The translations under genes and the position numbers were made by a program. Shown here one piece after another: positions 9,476 to 18,225 of a DNA stretch of 64,000 bases. The stretch is from Chondromyces crocatus (GTDB taxonomy: Bacteria > Myxococcota_A > Polyangia > Polyangiales > Polyangiaceae). Below the pieces are notes generated by a model that worked only from the letters and a program-made list of their open reading frames with translations, was not told the DNA's origin and did no database searches. Each line of letters starts with the position of its first letter. Position 1 is the first letter of the stretch. The stretch lies in the NCBI RefSeq assembly GCF_001189295.1, contig NZ_CP012159.1:4009773-4073772 (forward strand). The letters are read 5' to 3'.

Positions 9476-9562
9476 GTAGGTCGTGTCGCTGGGTTGGGCG
9501 TTTCGAGAGGCGGCCTGGGCTCTTGTGAATGAGGGGTGTGCCCCGCTAGCCTCGCTTCTGCG

Positions 9563-10828
9563 ATGGCGATGCGCCCGTGCCCCAATTGCGCGTGGATGCT
9601 CAAGGATACGGACAGCGCATGCTCGATGTGCGGCGCTGCGGTCCCGGGAGCAGCTGCACCACCTCCGGCACCGACCGGAGGCGCCTATGCGCCACCAGGA
9701 CCTCCCGGGTTTGCTTCGGGCGGCGCTGCGCCTCCGCCACCCGTGGCGTTCGGTGGTGGGATGCCTCCGCCGATGCAGTCGGGGTTCGGGTCGGGGGGCG
9801 GTGGTGGCTATCCGCCGCCCGCTGCCATGGGAGGTTACGGCGGAGCTCCGGCAGGGGGTGGAGGGGGGGCGGGCGCGTTCTCGGCTGCTGCTGGGCAAGA
9901 GCCGTTCGCCGTGTCGCCGTGGGCGCGCGAGTCGCCTGCGGTGGCGCCGCAGATGACGCCAGCACCCGGGGCGGCGCTCGGTGCGCCCACGGCAGCTGGG
10001 ACGCCGCCGATGGCTGCGCCCGTGACGGGGCTCGCCGGGAATCCGATGGTGCAGGCGGCGCCTGCGCCCGGGGCGCCGAGCATGGGGGCGCCGCAAGCGC
10101 CGATGTTCGGGGCGCCGCCGCCCGTGGGCGCTCCTGGCGGGGGGCTGGCTCCGCCACCCATGGTGACGGGTGGTGTGGTGGGTGGGCCCAACGTGAGGCC
10201 GCCGCCGATGGGAGGGCTGGCTTCGCCGCCTGCGATGGCGCCGGGTGGTGGGATGGGTCCGCCGGGGATGGTGGGTCCGCCTGGGATGGTGGCGCCGCCC
10301 GGGATGGTGGGTCCACCTGGGATGGTGGCGCCGCCTGGGATGGCATCGCCTGGCGGTGGGATGGGTCCGCCGGGAATGGTGGGGCCACCGGGGATGGTTG
10401 GGCCGCCCGGGATGGTTGGGCCGCCCGGGATGGTGGCGCCACCCGGGATGCTTCCTGGAGGGGCGCCGCCGATGGCGGGCAACCCTGCGGTCGGTGGCGC
10501 GCGGGTGCTCGTGGGGTTCCTGGTGACGTTCCAGAACGATCCGGGGGGGAGCTTCTGGGCGGTGCACAGCGGTCGCACACAGATGGGTCGCGCCGCGGCG
10601 GATGGTGGGCCCGACATCGCGCTGCCCGATGCGAGCGCGTCGTCGCGGCACGCGTCGATCCACGCGGATCCGGCGACGGGTCAGGCGTTCATCGAGGATG
10701 ATGGATCGCGGAACGGGACGTTTCTGAACGAGCAGCGTCTGACGCAAGGAGACCGGCGGCAGATCCGTGACAACGATCGACTGCGGCTGGGGAGCACGAC
10801 GTTCGTGGTGAAGCTGCTCGTGTCCTGA
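9563..10828 (+). CDS. Zinc-ribbon and FHA-domain protein with Gly/Pro/Met repeat linker
   Basis: About 421 residues. The N-terminus has a CxxC...CxxC zinc-ribbon pattern (CPNC and CSMCG). Residues of about 25-310 are low-complexity Gly/Ala/Pro/Met, including a run of six-residue GPPGMV/APPGMV units. The last about 105 residues form an FHA domain, with the conserved GR after the first strand, SSRHASI and DDGSRNGTFLN, that should bind phosphothreonine peptides. A likely role is as a scaffold or substrate in Ser/Thr kinase signalling, which is inference. The start is ATG 9563 or 9569 just before the first Cys pair. It stands alone after lon. Confidence 0.82.
   Translation: MAMRPCPNCAWMLKDTDSACSMCGAAVPGAAAPPPAPTGGAYAPPGPPGFASGGAAPPPPVAFGGGMPPPMQSGFGSGGGGGYPPPAAMGGYGGAPAGGGGGAGAFSAAAGQEPFAVSPWARESPAVAPQMTPAPGAALGAPTAAGTPPMAAPVTGLAGNPMVQAAPAPGAPSMGAPQAPMFGAPPPVGAPGGGLAPPPMVTGGVVGGPNVRPPPMGGLASPPAMAPGGGMGPPGMVGPPGMVAPPGMVGPPGMVAPPGMASPGGGMGPPGMVGPPGMVGPPGMVGPPGMVAPPGMLPGGAPPMAGNPAVGGARVLVGFLVTFQNDPGGSFWAVHSGRTQMGRAAADGGPDIALPDASASSRHASIHADPATGQAFIEDDGSRNGTFLNEQRLTQGDRRQIRDNDRLRLGSTTFVVKLLVS
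10246..10455 (+). repeat. In-frame 18-bp repeats encoding (G/A)PPGMV
   Basis: About eleven copies of an 18-bp unit, most ending in GGGATGGTGG, lie inside the FHA gene and encode GPPGMV or APPGMV. One copy-block is interrupted by a GMASPGGGM variant, suggesting duplication of a larger segment. The period is a multiple of three, so the repeat can expand without breaking the frame. Confidence 0.85.
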
Positions 10829-11086
10829 GCGGGGAGCGCGTTCGCCGAGGGGTGGGGGGCGAGATGGGCTCGGCGGTGGGAGAGCGAGCGCTGGGTGTCG
10901 GTGCGCGTGGGGGGCGATATGTCGGTGAGCTCGGTCCCTGCGCAATGGCGTAGAGGAGCGCGCTCCGCGACGGAGCGTCGAAGGAGTGCGGAGCTCGGGT
11001 GAGCTTGTTTCGAGGAGGGGCCTTGAGAAAGGCGTCGAAGCTAGCGAGCAGGTGACGAAGCGGGGGCGGGTGGTGAGGTGCCTTGG

Positions 11087-12217
11087 CTAGTTGCTTCCAC
11101 CCGCACCACCGGCACCGCCGCCACCAGCGTCACCACCGGCGCCCGAGGCGGGGGGGTTCGGATCGGTGCAGCGGAGGAAGCCGGAGGCCGGATCCGTCAC
11201 GCAGGTCGCAGGGGCGAGGCAGTCCGAGTCATCTGCGCAGATCTGTCCTGATTCGCAGCGCGGGCACTCGCGCCGGATCTCGCGGCCGCCAGAAGACGCT
11301 GGGCTCTCACCAGTTCGAGGGCCGCCGCAATCGACGTCGGTCTCGAAGAAGTTCTTGAGGCCGTCGGCGCAGGGGTTCTGGAAGGGGATCGCGCAGTTGA
11401 AATACTGGATGACGGTCGGCTCGGCGCCTTCGAGATCCCCTTCATAGGGAGGGTAGGTGAGGCGCAACCGGATCCAGCCGTCGAAGGGGGCGGTGTCCGT
11501 CTCCCAGGGAGCCGCGGTGGCGCCGGCATACGAGTCGATCTCGGCGCGCGGCAGGAGCCGCTCGTAGCCGTCGCACTTGGCAGACTCGAGGCGGTTGAAG
11601 CGGAACGCTTCGCCCGAGGGGCACGTGGTGGTGTAGATGGCCCGGCCCTCCTGCTGAACGATGGAGAACGCGCCACCCGTCACTGCCTCGGGATCACGTC
11701 CGACGCCGCTGACGCTCCCGGCGCCATCGAGGGCGTCCTGGCAGACGGGCGGAATGTCGGTCGGATCCTCGGTGCAGGGGCGGAAGTCGATCGAGAACGT
11801 GTACGGGCTGGTGACGACGATGGAGGAGCAAGGCTCGCTGCGCGCATCGAGGCGGGTGACCTGGAGCGTCGTCAGAGGGAACTGCTCGAACGCGGGCGTC
11901 GTGTCGAACTGCACCTGGCCTGCGACCTGTCCGCTGACCGGATCTTGAAGGACGCAGGTGTCGAGGGTGCTGCGCTGGACGAACCTGCCGACGGGGCCGC
12001 TGTTCTTGACGTCGGCCGCAGAGGCCTCGTCGAAGACCGCGCCACAGCGGGTGCGCACGTCGTCGAACAGGTTGCGGTAGCAGTTCTGGGGATCTCTCAG
12101 CCAGCCGCAGATGTCATTGAGCTCCTCGCTCGAACCGCAGCCCGGAACGAACACGGCGGCAGTCGCGAGGGCGAGCGGGAGGGAAACTACGGCAAGCAAC
12201 AGCGGACGACGTCGCAT
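11087..12217 (-). CDS. Cys-rich lipoprotein of unknown function
   Basis: 376 residues with a signal peptide and lipobox ending in Cys27 (VPGC). The body has many cysteines. Near the C-terminus is a module of the type CADG-N-ETDVDCGG ... CPRCESGQICADDSDC, a pattern I associate with secreted or surface proteins of myxobacteria, where it presumably forms disulfide-linked knots. It finishes in a Gly/Ala-rich tail. No catalytic motif is recognised. It is followed 59 bp downstream on the same strand by another lipoprotein gene, so the two may be co-transcribed. Confidence 0.8.
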   Translation of the reverse strand: MRRRPLLLAVVSLPLALATAAVFVPGCGSSEELNDICGWLRDPQNCYRNLFDDVRTRCGAVFDEASAADVKNSGPVGRFVQRSTLDTCVLQDPVSGQVAGQVQFDTTPAFEQFPLTTLQVTRLDARSEPCSSIVVTSPYTFSIDFRPCTEDPTDIPPVCQDALDGAGSVSGVGRDPEAVTGGAFSIVQQEGRAIYTTTCPSGEAFRFNRLESAKCDGYERLLPRAEIDSYAGATAAPWETDTAPFDGWIRLRLTYPPYEGDLEGAEPTVIQYFNCAIPFQNPCADGLKNFFETDVDCGGPRTGESPASSGGREIRRECPRCESGQICADDSDCLAPATCVTDPASGFLRCTDPNPPASGAGGDAGGGGAGGAGGSN

Positions 12218-12276
12218 GGCGCGAGTCTACGCAAAGTCGTCCCTTGGTGGCCACAATCCGGGTGCTGGAGAGCAGC

Positions 12277-12966
12277 TCAGAACTGGAGGTACGGTCCGGG
12301 GACGACGTAGGTGTCGTCGTTGCCGGCGTAGGTGAACACGCCCCAGCAGACCAGCTTGTACTTGATGGCGAAAGCGAGGGCTTCGTCGAGGTCGGTCTTG
12401 GGCGCGAGCACCGCCAGGTTCGAGCGGCGTATGCCCCACCAGCCAGGGCCGTGCAGGAGGAGGGCGTCGTGCAGGTCCCGAGAGGCGGCCTCGGAGTTGT
12501 CGAGCACGGCCAGGCGCAGTCGGACGAAGCGTCGGCCGCTGTCCTTGCTCTTCTCGGAGGCGGGGAAGTCGAACCAGTAAAGGTTACCGCGGGCCTTCTT
12601 GGGCTGGACGCTGGCGCCGATGCTCTCCAGAAAACGGGCGAGGTCGTCCGGCGCGAGCGGCTGGGTCATCGCGTGGGTCTCGATGCCCTGGCAGACCTCG
12701 GGCTTGATCTTGAAGCGATTGAGGCCGACCGAGGGGGAGGCCTCGCCCTCGGGTGTCAGGAGGTGCTGATCGACCTCGCCCACCGGGAGGTTGTCGGGAT
12801 AGTCGACGCCTGCGTCGATGCCGCTGCAGCCGGCGGAGGCCAGGGCCAGTGGGAGCGCCACCGCCAGCGCCGCTATGGACAGCGAGCGATGTGTATGAAA
12901 TGACACATTGCTGGCGGTCTGCGAGGGAGAGGCCAGAGGATGGCTGGAGCTGGGCATCGGGTTCAT
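12277..12966 (-). CDS. Lipoprotein of unknown function
   Basis: About 229 residues starting at ATG 12966 (or 12957), chosen because it leads directly into a polar stretch, a hydrophobic segment and a lipobox with Cys47 (ALASAGC). The frame is open further upstream to 13188 but with no export signal at that end. The mature part is rich in charged residues, with a compact C-terminal half (LYWFDFP, GPGWWGIRRSNLAVLAPKTDLDEAL). I do not recognise a family. It lies upstream of, and on the same strand as, the Cys-rich lipoprotein. Divergent from the next lipoprotein gene across a 257-bp gap. Confidence 0.75.
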   Translation of the reverse strand: MNPMPSSSHPLASPSQTASNVSFHTHRSLSIAALAVALPLALASAGCSGIDAGVDYPDNLPVGEVDQHLLTPEGEASPSVGLNRFKIKPEVCQGIETHAMTQPLAPDDLARFLESIGASVQPKKARGNLYWFDFPASEKSKDSGRRFVRLRLAVLDNSEAASRDLHDALLLHGPGWWGIRRSNLAVLAPKTDLDEALAFAIKYKLVCWGVFTYAGNDDTYVVPGPYLQF

Positions 12967-13223
12967 CGGGTTGGCTGTCGCGGGGGTTGGCAAAGGAGCG
13001 CGCTCCAGTCTGCCGGTGCCGCCGGGGAGAAGATACGCTCTTGCGGCGGCCAAGGGATCATCCAACGTGGCGCAGCCGTGGGCAAACTCCTCGGCGCCGT
13101 GGCGTGGGGGTCTGGGGCGCAGCGGGCTTCGGGGTCCCCAGGACGGGGGCTCGCGTTCGTCACGATGTGCCCGGGCTGCTGCGAACATTTGGCTAGGCTA
13201 GCCCCACTGACCTATTGTCACCG

Positions 13224-13895
13224 ATGATGAAGCTCTCCGGCACGCCGATGCTCAAGCGTTGCGTCGCAAGCCTACCCCGCGCGGCGTCCTTCGCGCTTGC
13301 CCTCGCGGCGATCAACGGCTGCGGTGGGGCCCCCTCAGCGCCCAAGCAGGATGAGGTCTTTTACCTGCATGGCGCCGGGATCATTGACCGCAATTTCAGC
13401 TACGAGGTGTACTTCCCGCCGCTCGATCGCGCAGCGTCGGAGCGCACGCCGCGGATGGTCGGTGTCGGTGTCCTCGAAGGGGATGTCCGGCTCTCACGAC
13501 CGATCGACTGGTACGTGCGGTCTGCGGATTACACCCCGCAGGGGCGGTACATTTCGTATCAATCACCCCGGCAATTCCTCTTCTCGATCTTCGAGAGGAT
13601 CGACGATCCGGAAGACCCCTGGCCGGATCTGCTCCGACGCTACGAGAAGGACCTGACGGAGCAAGGGGCGCAGATCATCTCGGGTCGCACGCCCATCTCG
13701 ACGGCCAATGCGCAGGGGCGTAGCTACTTCGTCAGGACGAAGGTGGCTGCGAAGCCCCCGTACGAGGCGTTTGCGCACGAGATCCTGGTGCGCAGCGCTC
13801 ACCGCATCCTGCTCGTGCAGGTGGTGCATCAGCCGAACATCGACGCGAGCGTCGACGAGATGATGGCGGCGCTCGGCAGCATGATCGTGTACTGA
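13224..13895 (+). CDS. Lipoprotein of unknown function
   Basis: About 223 residues from ATG 13224 (13227 and an upstream TTG at 13215 are alternatives). A positively charged N-region and hydrophobic stretch end in Cys33 (AAINGC), so export and lipidation are likely. The mature protein has alternating strand-like and helical segments and no motif I can name. It ends next to the T6SS tssG gene in convergent orientation, so a T6SS role has no support beyond proximity. The stop codon is overlapped by a 7-bp hairpin (13894-13923). Confidence 0.75.
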   Translation: MMKLSGTPMLKRCVASLPRAASFALALAAINGCGGAPSAPKQDEVFYLHGAGIIDRNFSYEVYFPPLDRAASERTPRMVGVGVLEGDVRLSRPIDWYVRSADYTPQGRYISYQSPRQFLFSIFERIDDPEDPWPDLLRRYEKDLTEQGAQIISGRTPISTANAQGRSYFVRTKVAAKPPYEAFAHEILVRSAHRILLVQVVHQPNIDASVDEMMAALGSMIVY

Positions 13896-14251
13896 CGCGC
13901 GGGCCGGGATGCGGCTGCGCGTCGCGGCTCATCGGACGGGCTTGTTTGCCGTCACGAAGAGCACCTCTCGCGTACTCCCGCCAGCGGAGCGCGGAGCGCC
14001 TCTCACGAACTCTCGTCACCGGATCGTAGAGACGTCTCGCGCGTTCGCGTGATGCGGGCTTCTGCGCGAGGCCGCGTGTTTTCGTCCTGGCGGTCTGCCG
14101 GGGCATCTCGGCTGGCTCGCGCGCTGGTCGAACTTGCGTTTCTGGTCGGGTCGTTTCGTCTCTGCGGCGCGCTCCGAGCGTGGACGAGAGCGTTCTGCGG
14201 TGGCGGGGAATTGCGGACGTCGTCCCAGCTGGAGAGCGAGGACCGCTCTGC
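13896..14251. other. Convergent intergenic region, no gene seen
   Basis: 356 bp between the lipoprotein gene and the end of tssG. The only structure noted is a GACGCGC/GCGCGTC stem at 13894-13923. There is no convincing coding frame, and no T-rich terminator for tssG was found. Confidence 0.5.
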
Positions 14252-15343
14252 TCACATCGGCGGAGGCTCGCCGAGATCTTCGTCCTCGTCTTCTTCTCCC
14301 TCGGTGCGGTGCATCTGCTTGCCTTCGAGGGGGACGCTGATCTTGAACTGCTGGCCCACCGAGCCACCCAGCCAGGTGGTCCGCTTCAGCGTCGAGGCAC
14401 GCTGAGAGCCGAGCTGGTAGCGCGGGGCGTCTTCCGTCTTCACGTGGATCTCGAGCATGACGTCGTGGATGCCGGGCGTGAACGTGTCGATGATGCCGCG
14501 CAAGAGCGGCTGGCGGCTCCCCCCAGGGAGGAGCGAGAGATAGTCGTCGTAGCCGACCGGTCCGATGATGACGTTGAAGCGGCCCGAGCCGTCGTACACG
14601 TAGCGGCCGATGGTGAGGCTCTGACCGAGCTGGTGGTTCTGAACGCCGAGCTTGTTTCGGTTCGGCTTCTCGATGAGTGTCCACTGGCCGACGAACTGCT
14701 CGATCTGGATGCCCATGTCTCCGAAGAGATCCGTGAGCACGACCTCGAGGCCGCGCGCCGAGCGCGACTTGGAGGCGAGGATCGAGGCGTACCGGAGGAA
14801 GAGGAAGCGATCGATGGGGGTCTGGCTCTGACGGAAGCCGTCGACGCCGACCGAGCAGAACATCCTGCTGGAGAAGGCGTCCGCGCCGCCCTGACGGTAG
14901 GTCACGGGGAGGCGGTACTTGGCCCAAGAGCGATAGAAGAGCGCGACGAGCCGGTGATGCAGGACGTCGAGGAGGTCGCGCACGGGCTGCGGGCCACCCT
15001 GGTAGTCCCCGAGAGCGATGTCCTCTGCGAAGTAGGTGGGGAGAGGCGAGACGACGCCGTAGAGGCCGAGGAACGTCACGCTGATGCGCGCGCGCTCGAT
15101 GCCGTCGCCGTACTTCACGAGATCCAGATCGGAGACGTCGCTGGACGCGAACGTGAGCGATGGATCGCCGCGGAGCCGGATGCGCTCGGCGTGCGCAGGC
15201 CCTTCGCGGCCGACCGGGGGGGCCGACGGGAAGAGGCGCTCGAGGAGGTAGATGAGACGGAAGAACGAAGACCGCTTCGCTTCCGCTCTGAGCCGCTCGA
15301 ACGTGCTCAGATCAAAGTCAGACTTCCGCTCTTCGGCTCCCAT
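14252..15343 (-). CDS. tssG: T6SS baseplate protein TssG (ImpH/VasB)
   Basis: Baseplate wedge protein that works with TssF, TssE and TssK. The 363 residues show the family pattern: FFRLIYLLERLFP near the N-terminus, the RIRLRGDPSLTFASSDV strand, the LGLYGVVSPLPTYFAEDI block that is highly typical of TssG, then the FYRSWAKYR segment and a C-terminal gp53-like fold with GRYVYDGSGRFNVIIGPV and LLPGG. The C-terminus ends with an unusual acidic, Glu/Asp-rich tail and PPPM. Its start overlaps the end of tssF by 37 bp. It is the last gene of the minus-strand block hcp-hcp-tssE-tssF-tssG. Confidence 0.95.
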   Translation of the reverse strand: MGAEERKSDFDLSTFERLRAEAKRSSFFRLIYLLERLFPSAPPVGREGPAHAERIRLRGDPSLTFASSDVSDLDLVKYGDGIERARISVTFLGLYGVVSPLPTYFAEDIALGDYQGGPQPVRDLLDVLHHRLVALFYRSWAKYRLPVTYRQGGADAFSSRMFCSVGVDGFRQSQTPIDRFLFLRYASILASKSRSARGLEVVLTDLFGDMGIQIEQFVGQWTLIEKPNRNKLGVQNHQLGQSLTIGRYVYDGSGRFNVIIGPVGYDDYLSLLPGGSRQPLLRGIIDTFTPGIHDVMLEIHVKTEDAPRYQLGSQRASTLKRTTWLGGSVGQQFKISVPLEGKQMHRTEGEEDEDEDLGEPPPM

Positions 15344-17076
15344 CGATACACCACACGCGTGTTGGTTCCGGTCACCGTGAGCTGCGTGAACGAGTTGAGC
15401 GACACGTAGGAGGCGAGCATCTCGTTGATGATGCTCGCGAACAGGTACATGTCACCTTCGCCGACGAAGCCGCCCTCCTCGAGCTCGAGTTCTGCTGCGA
15501 TGCCTCGGACTGGTGCGCCGCGGTAGAGGCGATCCGTCGGGCGCACGCGGATCGACTTCATGGCGGCGAGCCGGAGCTGATTGGCGCGAGCCGCCTGACG
15601 GTCCACGACAGCCTGGAAGTTGTAGAGGTCGACGGTCGCTCGCAACACCTCGAGCTCGGCGATCGAGCGGTAGCTCATGGCCATGTGGGCGAGCACGCGC
15701 CACTGCATCTCGCGGCCGACAGGTGGGGGGAGGGGAGAGGTGACGCCCGTGAGGTTGGTGAAGGTGGCCACGGCGGGTGAGGTCGCGGTCGGTACGCGCA
15801 AGTCGCCCAGCTTGAGCTGCGCTGGGAGGCGGCGGTTCGTGCTCGTCGCCTCGATGCTGATGACGTCGAACTCCGGCAGCGTTCCAGCGTCCTGCGGCGA
15901 ACCGAACGACATGTAGATGTCGACACCATCGCCAACGGCAGCCGGCCGGAGGTGCGTCTGGTAGAAGACCGCGCGCGACGCCGCGTCTTGATCGAGCTCG
16001 TGCTGGAAATCGAAGAAGGAGGGGATCTCGACGCGCTGGCTCGTGCGGCGCGCGATGCCGACGACCTTGTCGACGCTGTAGATCTCGAACGCCTGCGGTG
16101 TCGAGCCAGCCGGTCGGCAGAGGTACTCGTGCTTGGTGGGCTCCGGCTTGATGGGATCACTGGTGTGGTCGAAGAGGTTGACCACGGGTGAGCAGAAGAG
16201 GCGGAGGTTGTCTTTGGCGACGCGCGTGCCGGGAGGCAACCCGTCCCTGAACTGGAGGAGGATCGCGAAGCGATCGGTCACACGATCGGGCGGGAGCGCT
16301 TCGAGGCCGGTGACATCGAAGAACGCGAACTTCTGCGGGAGCGTGAAGTACTCCTGGAGGAGCCGGAAGCCTGGATAGACGGTCTTGGGGTAGGGGATGA
16401 GCGCCTGCTGCTCGGCGAATCCGACCATCTGGATCGCCTTCGCCGGGAGGGTGGCCACGGTGGTATCGCGGCCGCTGCCGTCCACGGAAGCGAGCGCGAC
16501 GCTCTCGACGTGGGCTGCGATCCAGAGCCGGAGATCATCCTGGAGCCGTCGCTCGCCGTGCAGATAGAAGCGGACGGAGCTGAGTGCGAGCGCGGGCAAA
16601 GCCACACCGCCCGTCACCTTCAGCTCGATGCGCAGCGTCTGCGCGAGCTGGGCTCCCGTATCGACACGTACGTCTTCCACGGCGAGCGGCAGCAGCTCCA
16701 CGTCTTGCGTGGTTCTGAAGCGGCACGAGACGCTATCAACGGGGACCGAGCCCACTTCGGCACCGCGCGCGACGACGAGTCGTTCGCGGACGACGTTGGG
16801 CAGTGGGGTGAACTCCACGATGGACGTGGCGGGGAGCTGCCGCAGGTAGTGGGGGAAGAGCAGCGCCGCAACCGAGTGAATGACCTCCGGAAGCTCGTCA
16901 TCCAGCTTCTGCCGGATTTTGCCGGTCAGAAAGGCGACACCTTCGAGGAGGCGCTCGACGTCCGGATCGCCACCTCGCTCGGCCAGCATGGGGGCGATGC
17001 CCGGATATGCAGCAGCGAACTCGCGGCCGATCTCGCGGAGATAGGTCAGCTCATCCTGGTAGTACTTGTTAAACAT
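15307..17076 (-). CDS. tssF: T6SS baseplate protein TssF (ImpG/VasA)
   Basis: Core wedge component of the T6SS baseplate, forming the TssF2-TssG complex. From ATG 17076 the protein is 589 residues and opens with the classic MFNKYYQDELTYLREIGREF, followed by DPDVERLLEGVAFLTGKIRQKL and FPHYLRQLPATSIVEF. Near the C-terminus, ELEEGGFVGEGDMYLF and a short strand pattern complete the family signature. The frame stays open upstream to 17379 but that part overlaps tssE and is not family-like. It begins 32 bp after tssE and overlaps tssG. Confidence 0.96.
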   Translation of the reverse strand: MFNKYYQDELTYLREIGREFAAAYPGIAPMLAERGGDPDVERLLEGVAFLTGKIRQKLDDELPEVIHSVAALLFPHYLRQLPATSIVEFTPLPNVVRERLVVARGAEVGSVPVDSVSCRFRTTQDVELLPLAVEDVRVDTGAQLAQTLRIELKVTGGVALPALALSSVRFYLHGERRLQDDLRLWIAAHVESVALASVDGSGRDTTVATLPAKAIQMVGFAEQQALIPYPKTVYPGFRLLQEYFTLPQKFAFFDVTGLEALPPDRVTDRFAILLQFRDGLPPGTRVAKDNLRLFCSPVVNLFDHTSDPIKPEPTKHEYLCRPAGSTPQAFEIYSVDKVVGIARRTSQRVEIPSFFDFQHELDQDAASRAVFYQTHLRPAAVGDGVDIYMSFGSPQDAGTLPEFDVISIEATSTNRRLPAQLKLGDLRVPTATSPAVATFTNLTGVTSPLPPPVGREMQWRVLAHMAMSYRSIAELEVLRATVDLYNFQAVVDRQAARANQLRLAAMKSIRVRPTDRLYRGAPVRGIAAELELEEGGFVGEGDMYLFASIINEMLASYVSLNSFTQLTVTGTNTRVVYRWEPKSGSLTLI

Positions 17077-17108
17077 CCGCTTGAGCCTGGGCCAGTTGCG
17101 CTGGTCAC

Positions 17109-17528
17109 TTACGCCATCTTGACGTTGCCACTGTGATCCACCGAGGCTCCGAACCGAAGCTGCTGGCGCCGGCCATCGGGGAACTGAATCTGCGCGGTGA
17201 TCTCGAACTCGAGCACCATGGCTTGCGCTGCGTCGTTTCTGAGCTGACGCACCTGCACGTTCTTCAAGCGCGGTTCGTACTGCTGAAGGCTGTTCTTGAT
17301 CGAACGTTGCAGCAGACCGATCGCATCCGGAAACTCGTGCAGGACCTCGGAGACCTCCATGAGGCCGTAGTCCGGGCACGTGAGAGAACTCCCCTGGCGG
17401 GTGTTCAGCATGTTCTTGAGATGCGAGATGATCGCAGTCTCCAGATCCTGATCACGCCAGGTGTGTCGTTCGTTCGAGTGTGGATCCGCAGCGTGCACGA
17501 TGCGGGTGAGGAGCGAGGCACCGGCCAC
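17109..17528 (-). CDS. tssE: T6SS baseplate protein TssE (gp25-like)
   Basis: Small baseplate protein homologous to phage T4 gp25, which initiates sheath assembly. The 139 residues include the conserved DLETAIISHLKNMLNTRQGS, the PDYGLMEV strand, the FPDAIGLLQRSIKNSLQQYEPRL helix-strand and a final short beta segment. The start codon at 17528 is GTG and no strong ribosome site sits at ideal spacing, so the precise start is less certain than the call. It lies 58 bp after the second hcp gene and 32 bp before tssF. Confidence 0.94.
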   Translation of the reverse strand: MAGASLLTRIVHAADPHSNERHTWRDQDLETAIISHLKNMLNTRQGSSLTCPDYGLMEVSEVLHEFPDAIGLLQRSIKNSLQQYEPRLKNVQVRQLRNDAAQAMVLEFEITAQIQFPDGRRQQLRFGASVDHSGNVKMA

Positions 17529-17586
17529 CGAAGGAGCTTACTCTCTCCCTGAAACGAGCGGAAGGCGAACGACCACGAGACGCATT

Positions 17587-18072
17587 TCAGCGTGGCATCG
17601 CCCAGTCATCGGCAGCGGAGATGTTCCCTTCGAGCCACGTCCAGGAGATCTTCTCGTACGTGAAGGCGATCTCTTCACGGGCCGGGAGTCGGGCCGTGTG
17701 AGGGTTCTTCGAGTTCGGCATCCGGTAGTCGATGCTGCTGATGTTGGCGTTCGTCAGGGAGACGGCGAAATGGGGCCGTTCGACGCCAGTCCTGTCGGGC
17801 GTGTAGAACTGAAGATCGACGCTCGATAGGTTTTCGTTATTACAGAGAACTGAATAGAGGAGGGGGCTGGAGCGATCGACTTCCTTCGTGATGACGAAGG
17901 GCATGTGCATCCGCTTGCCCATCGGACGACCGCTCGCGGGATCACGCGGTCCCACCACCATGTGGTGAGCAGCAATCACCGCGATCGTCCCCTCACGCCC
18001 CTTCTGCGTCACGGAGCCAAGGATCTGGCCTTGCCGCGATGCGTTGAGCTTGAGGTAGGCATTCAGGGCCAT
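17587..18072 (-). CDS. hcp: T6SS tube protein Hcp (TssD), second copy
   Basis: Hexameric ring protein that stacks into the inner tube propelled through the sheath. The 161 residues show the Hcp beta-barrel features: MALNAYLKL start, GSVTQKGREG, the GKRMHMPFVITKEVDRSSPLL strand and LTNANISSIDYRMPN. Compared with the upstream copy (18226-18726), central loops and the C-terminus differ, and the first conserved Trp-containing strand reads ISWTWLEGNISAADDW. The two could form separate or mixed tubes or carry different cargo. A terminator between the copies suggests lower transcription of this one and the tssEFG genes. Confidence 0.95.
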   Translation of the reverse strand: MALNAYLKLNASRQGQILGSVTQKGREGTIAVIAAHHMVVGPRDPASGRPMGKRMHMPFVITKEVDRSSPLLYSVLCNNENLSSVDLQFYTPDRTGVERPHFAVSLTNANISSIDYRMPNSKNPHTARLPAREEIAFTYEKISWTWLEGNISAADDWAMPR

Positions 18073-18149
18073 GTGTGAGCCCTAGTGTACAGCATGCGGA
18101 CCATTTCGGCTGCAAGCCGTCGACAGCCAACGACATTTGCAGACCATGG

Positions 18150-18178
18150 AAAAACAACGGGCGGCCCGAGAGCCGCCC
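18150..18178 (-). terminator. Rho-independent terminator between the two hcp genes
   Basis: Read on the minus strand: GGGCGGC, a 6-nt loop, GCCGCCC, then GTTGTTTTT. The stem is 18159-18165 with 18172-18178, and the T-tract complements 18150-18158. It lies 48 bp after the first hcp stop. It would give a short abundant hcp transcript, with readthrough needed for hcp2-tssEFG unless they have their own promoter. Confidence 0.85.
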
Positions 18179-18225
18179 ATCGTCGCATTCGATGACCTGC
18201 CGCTCGAGGCGGCAGCGTCATGAAA

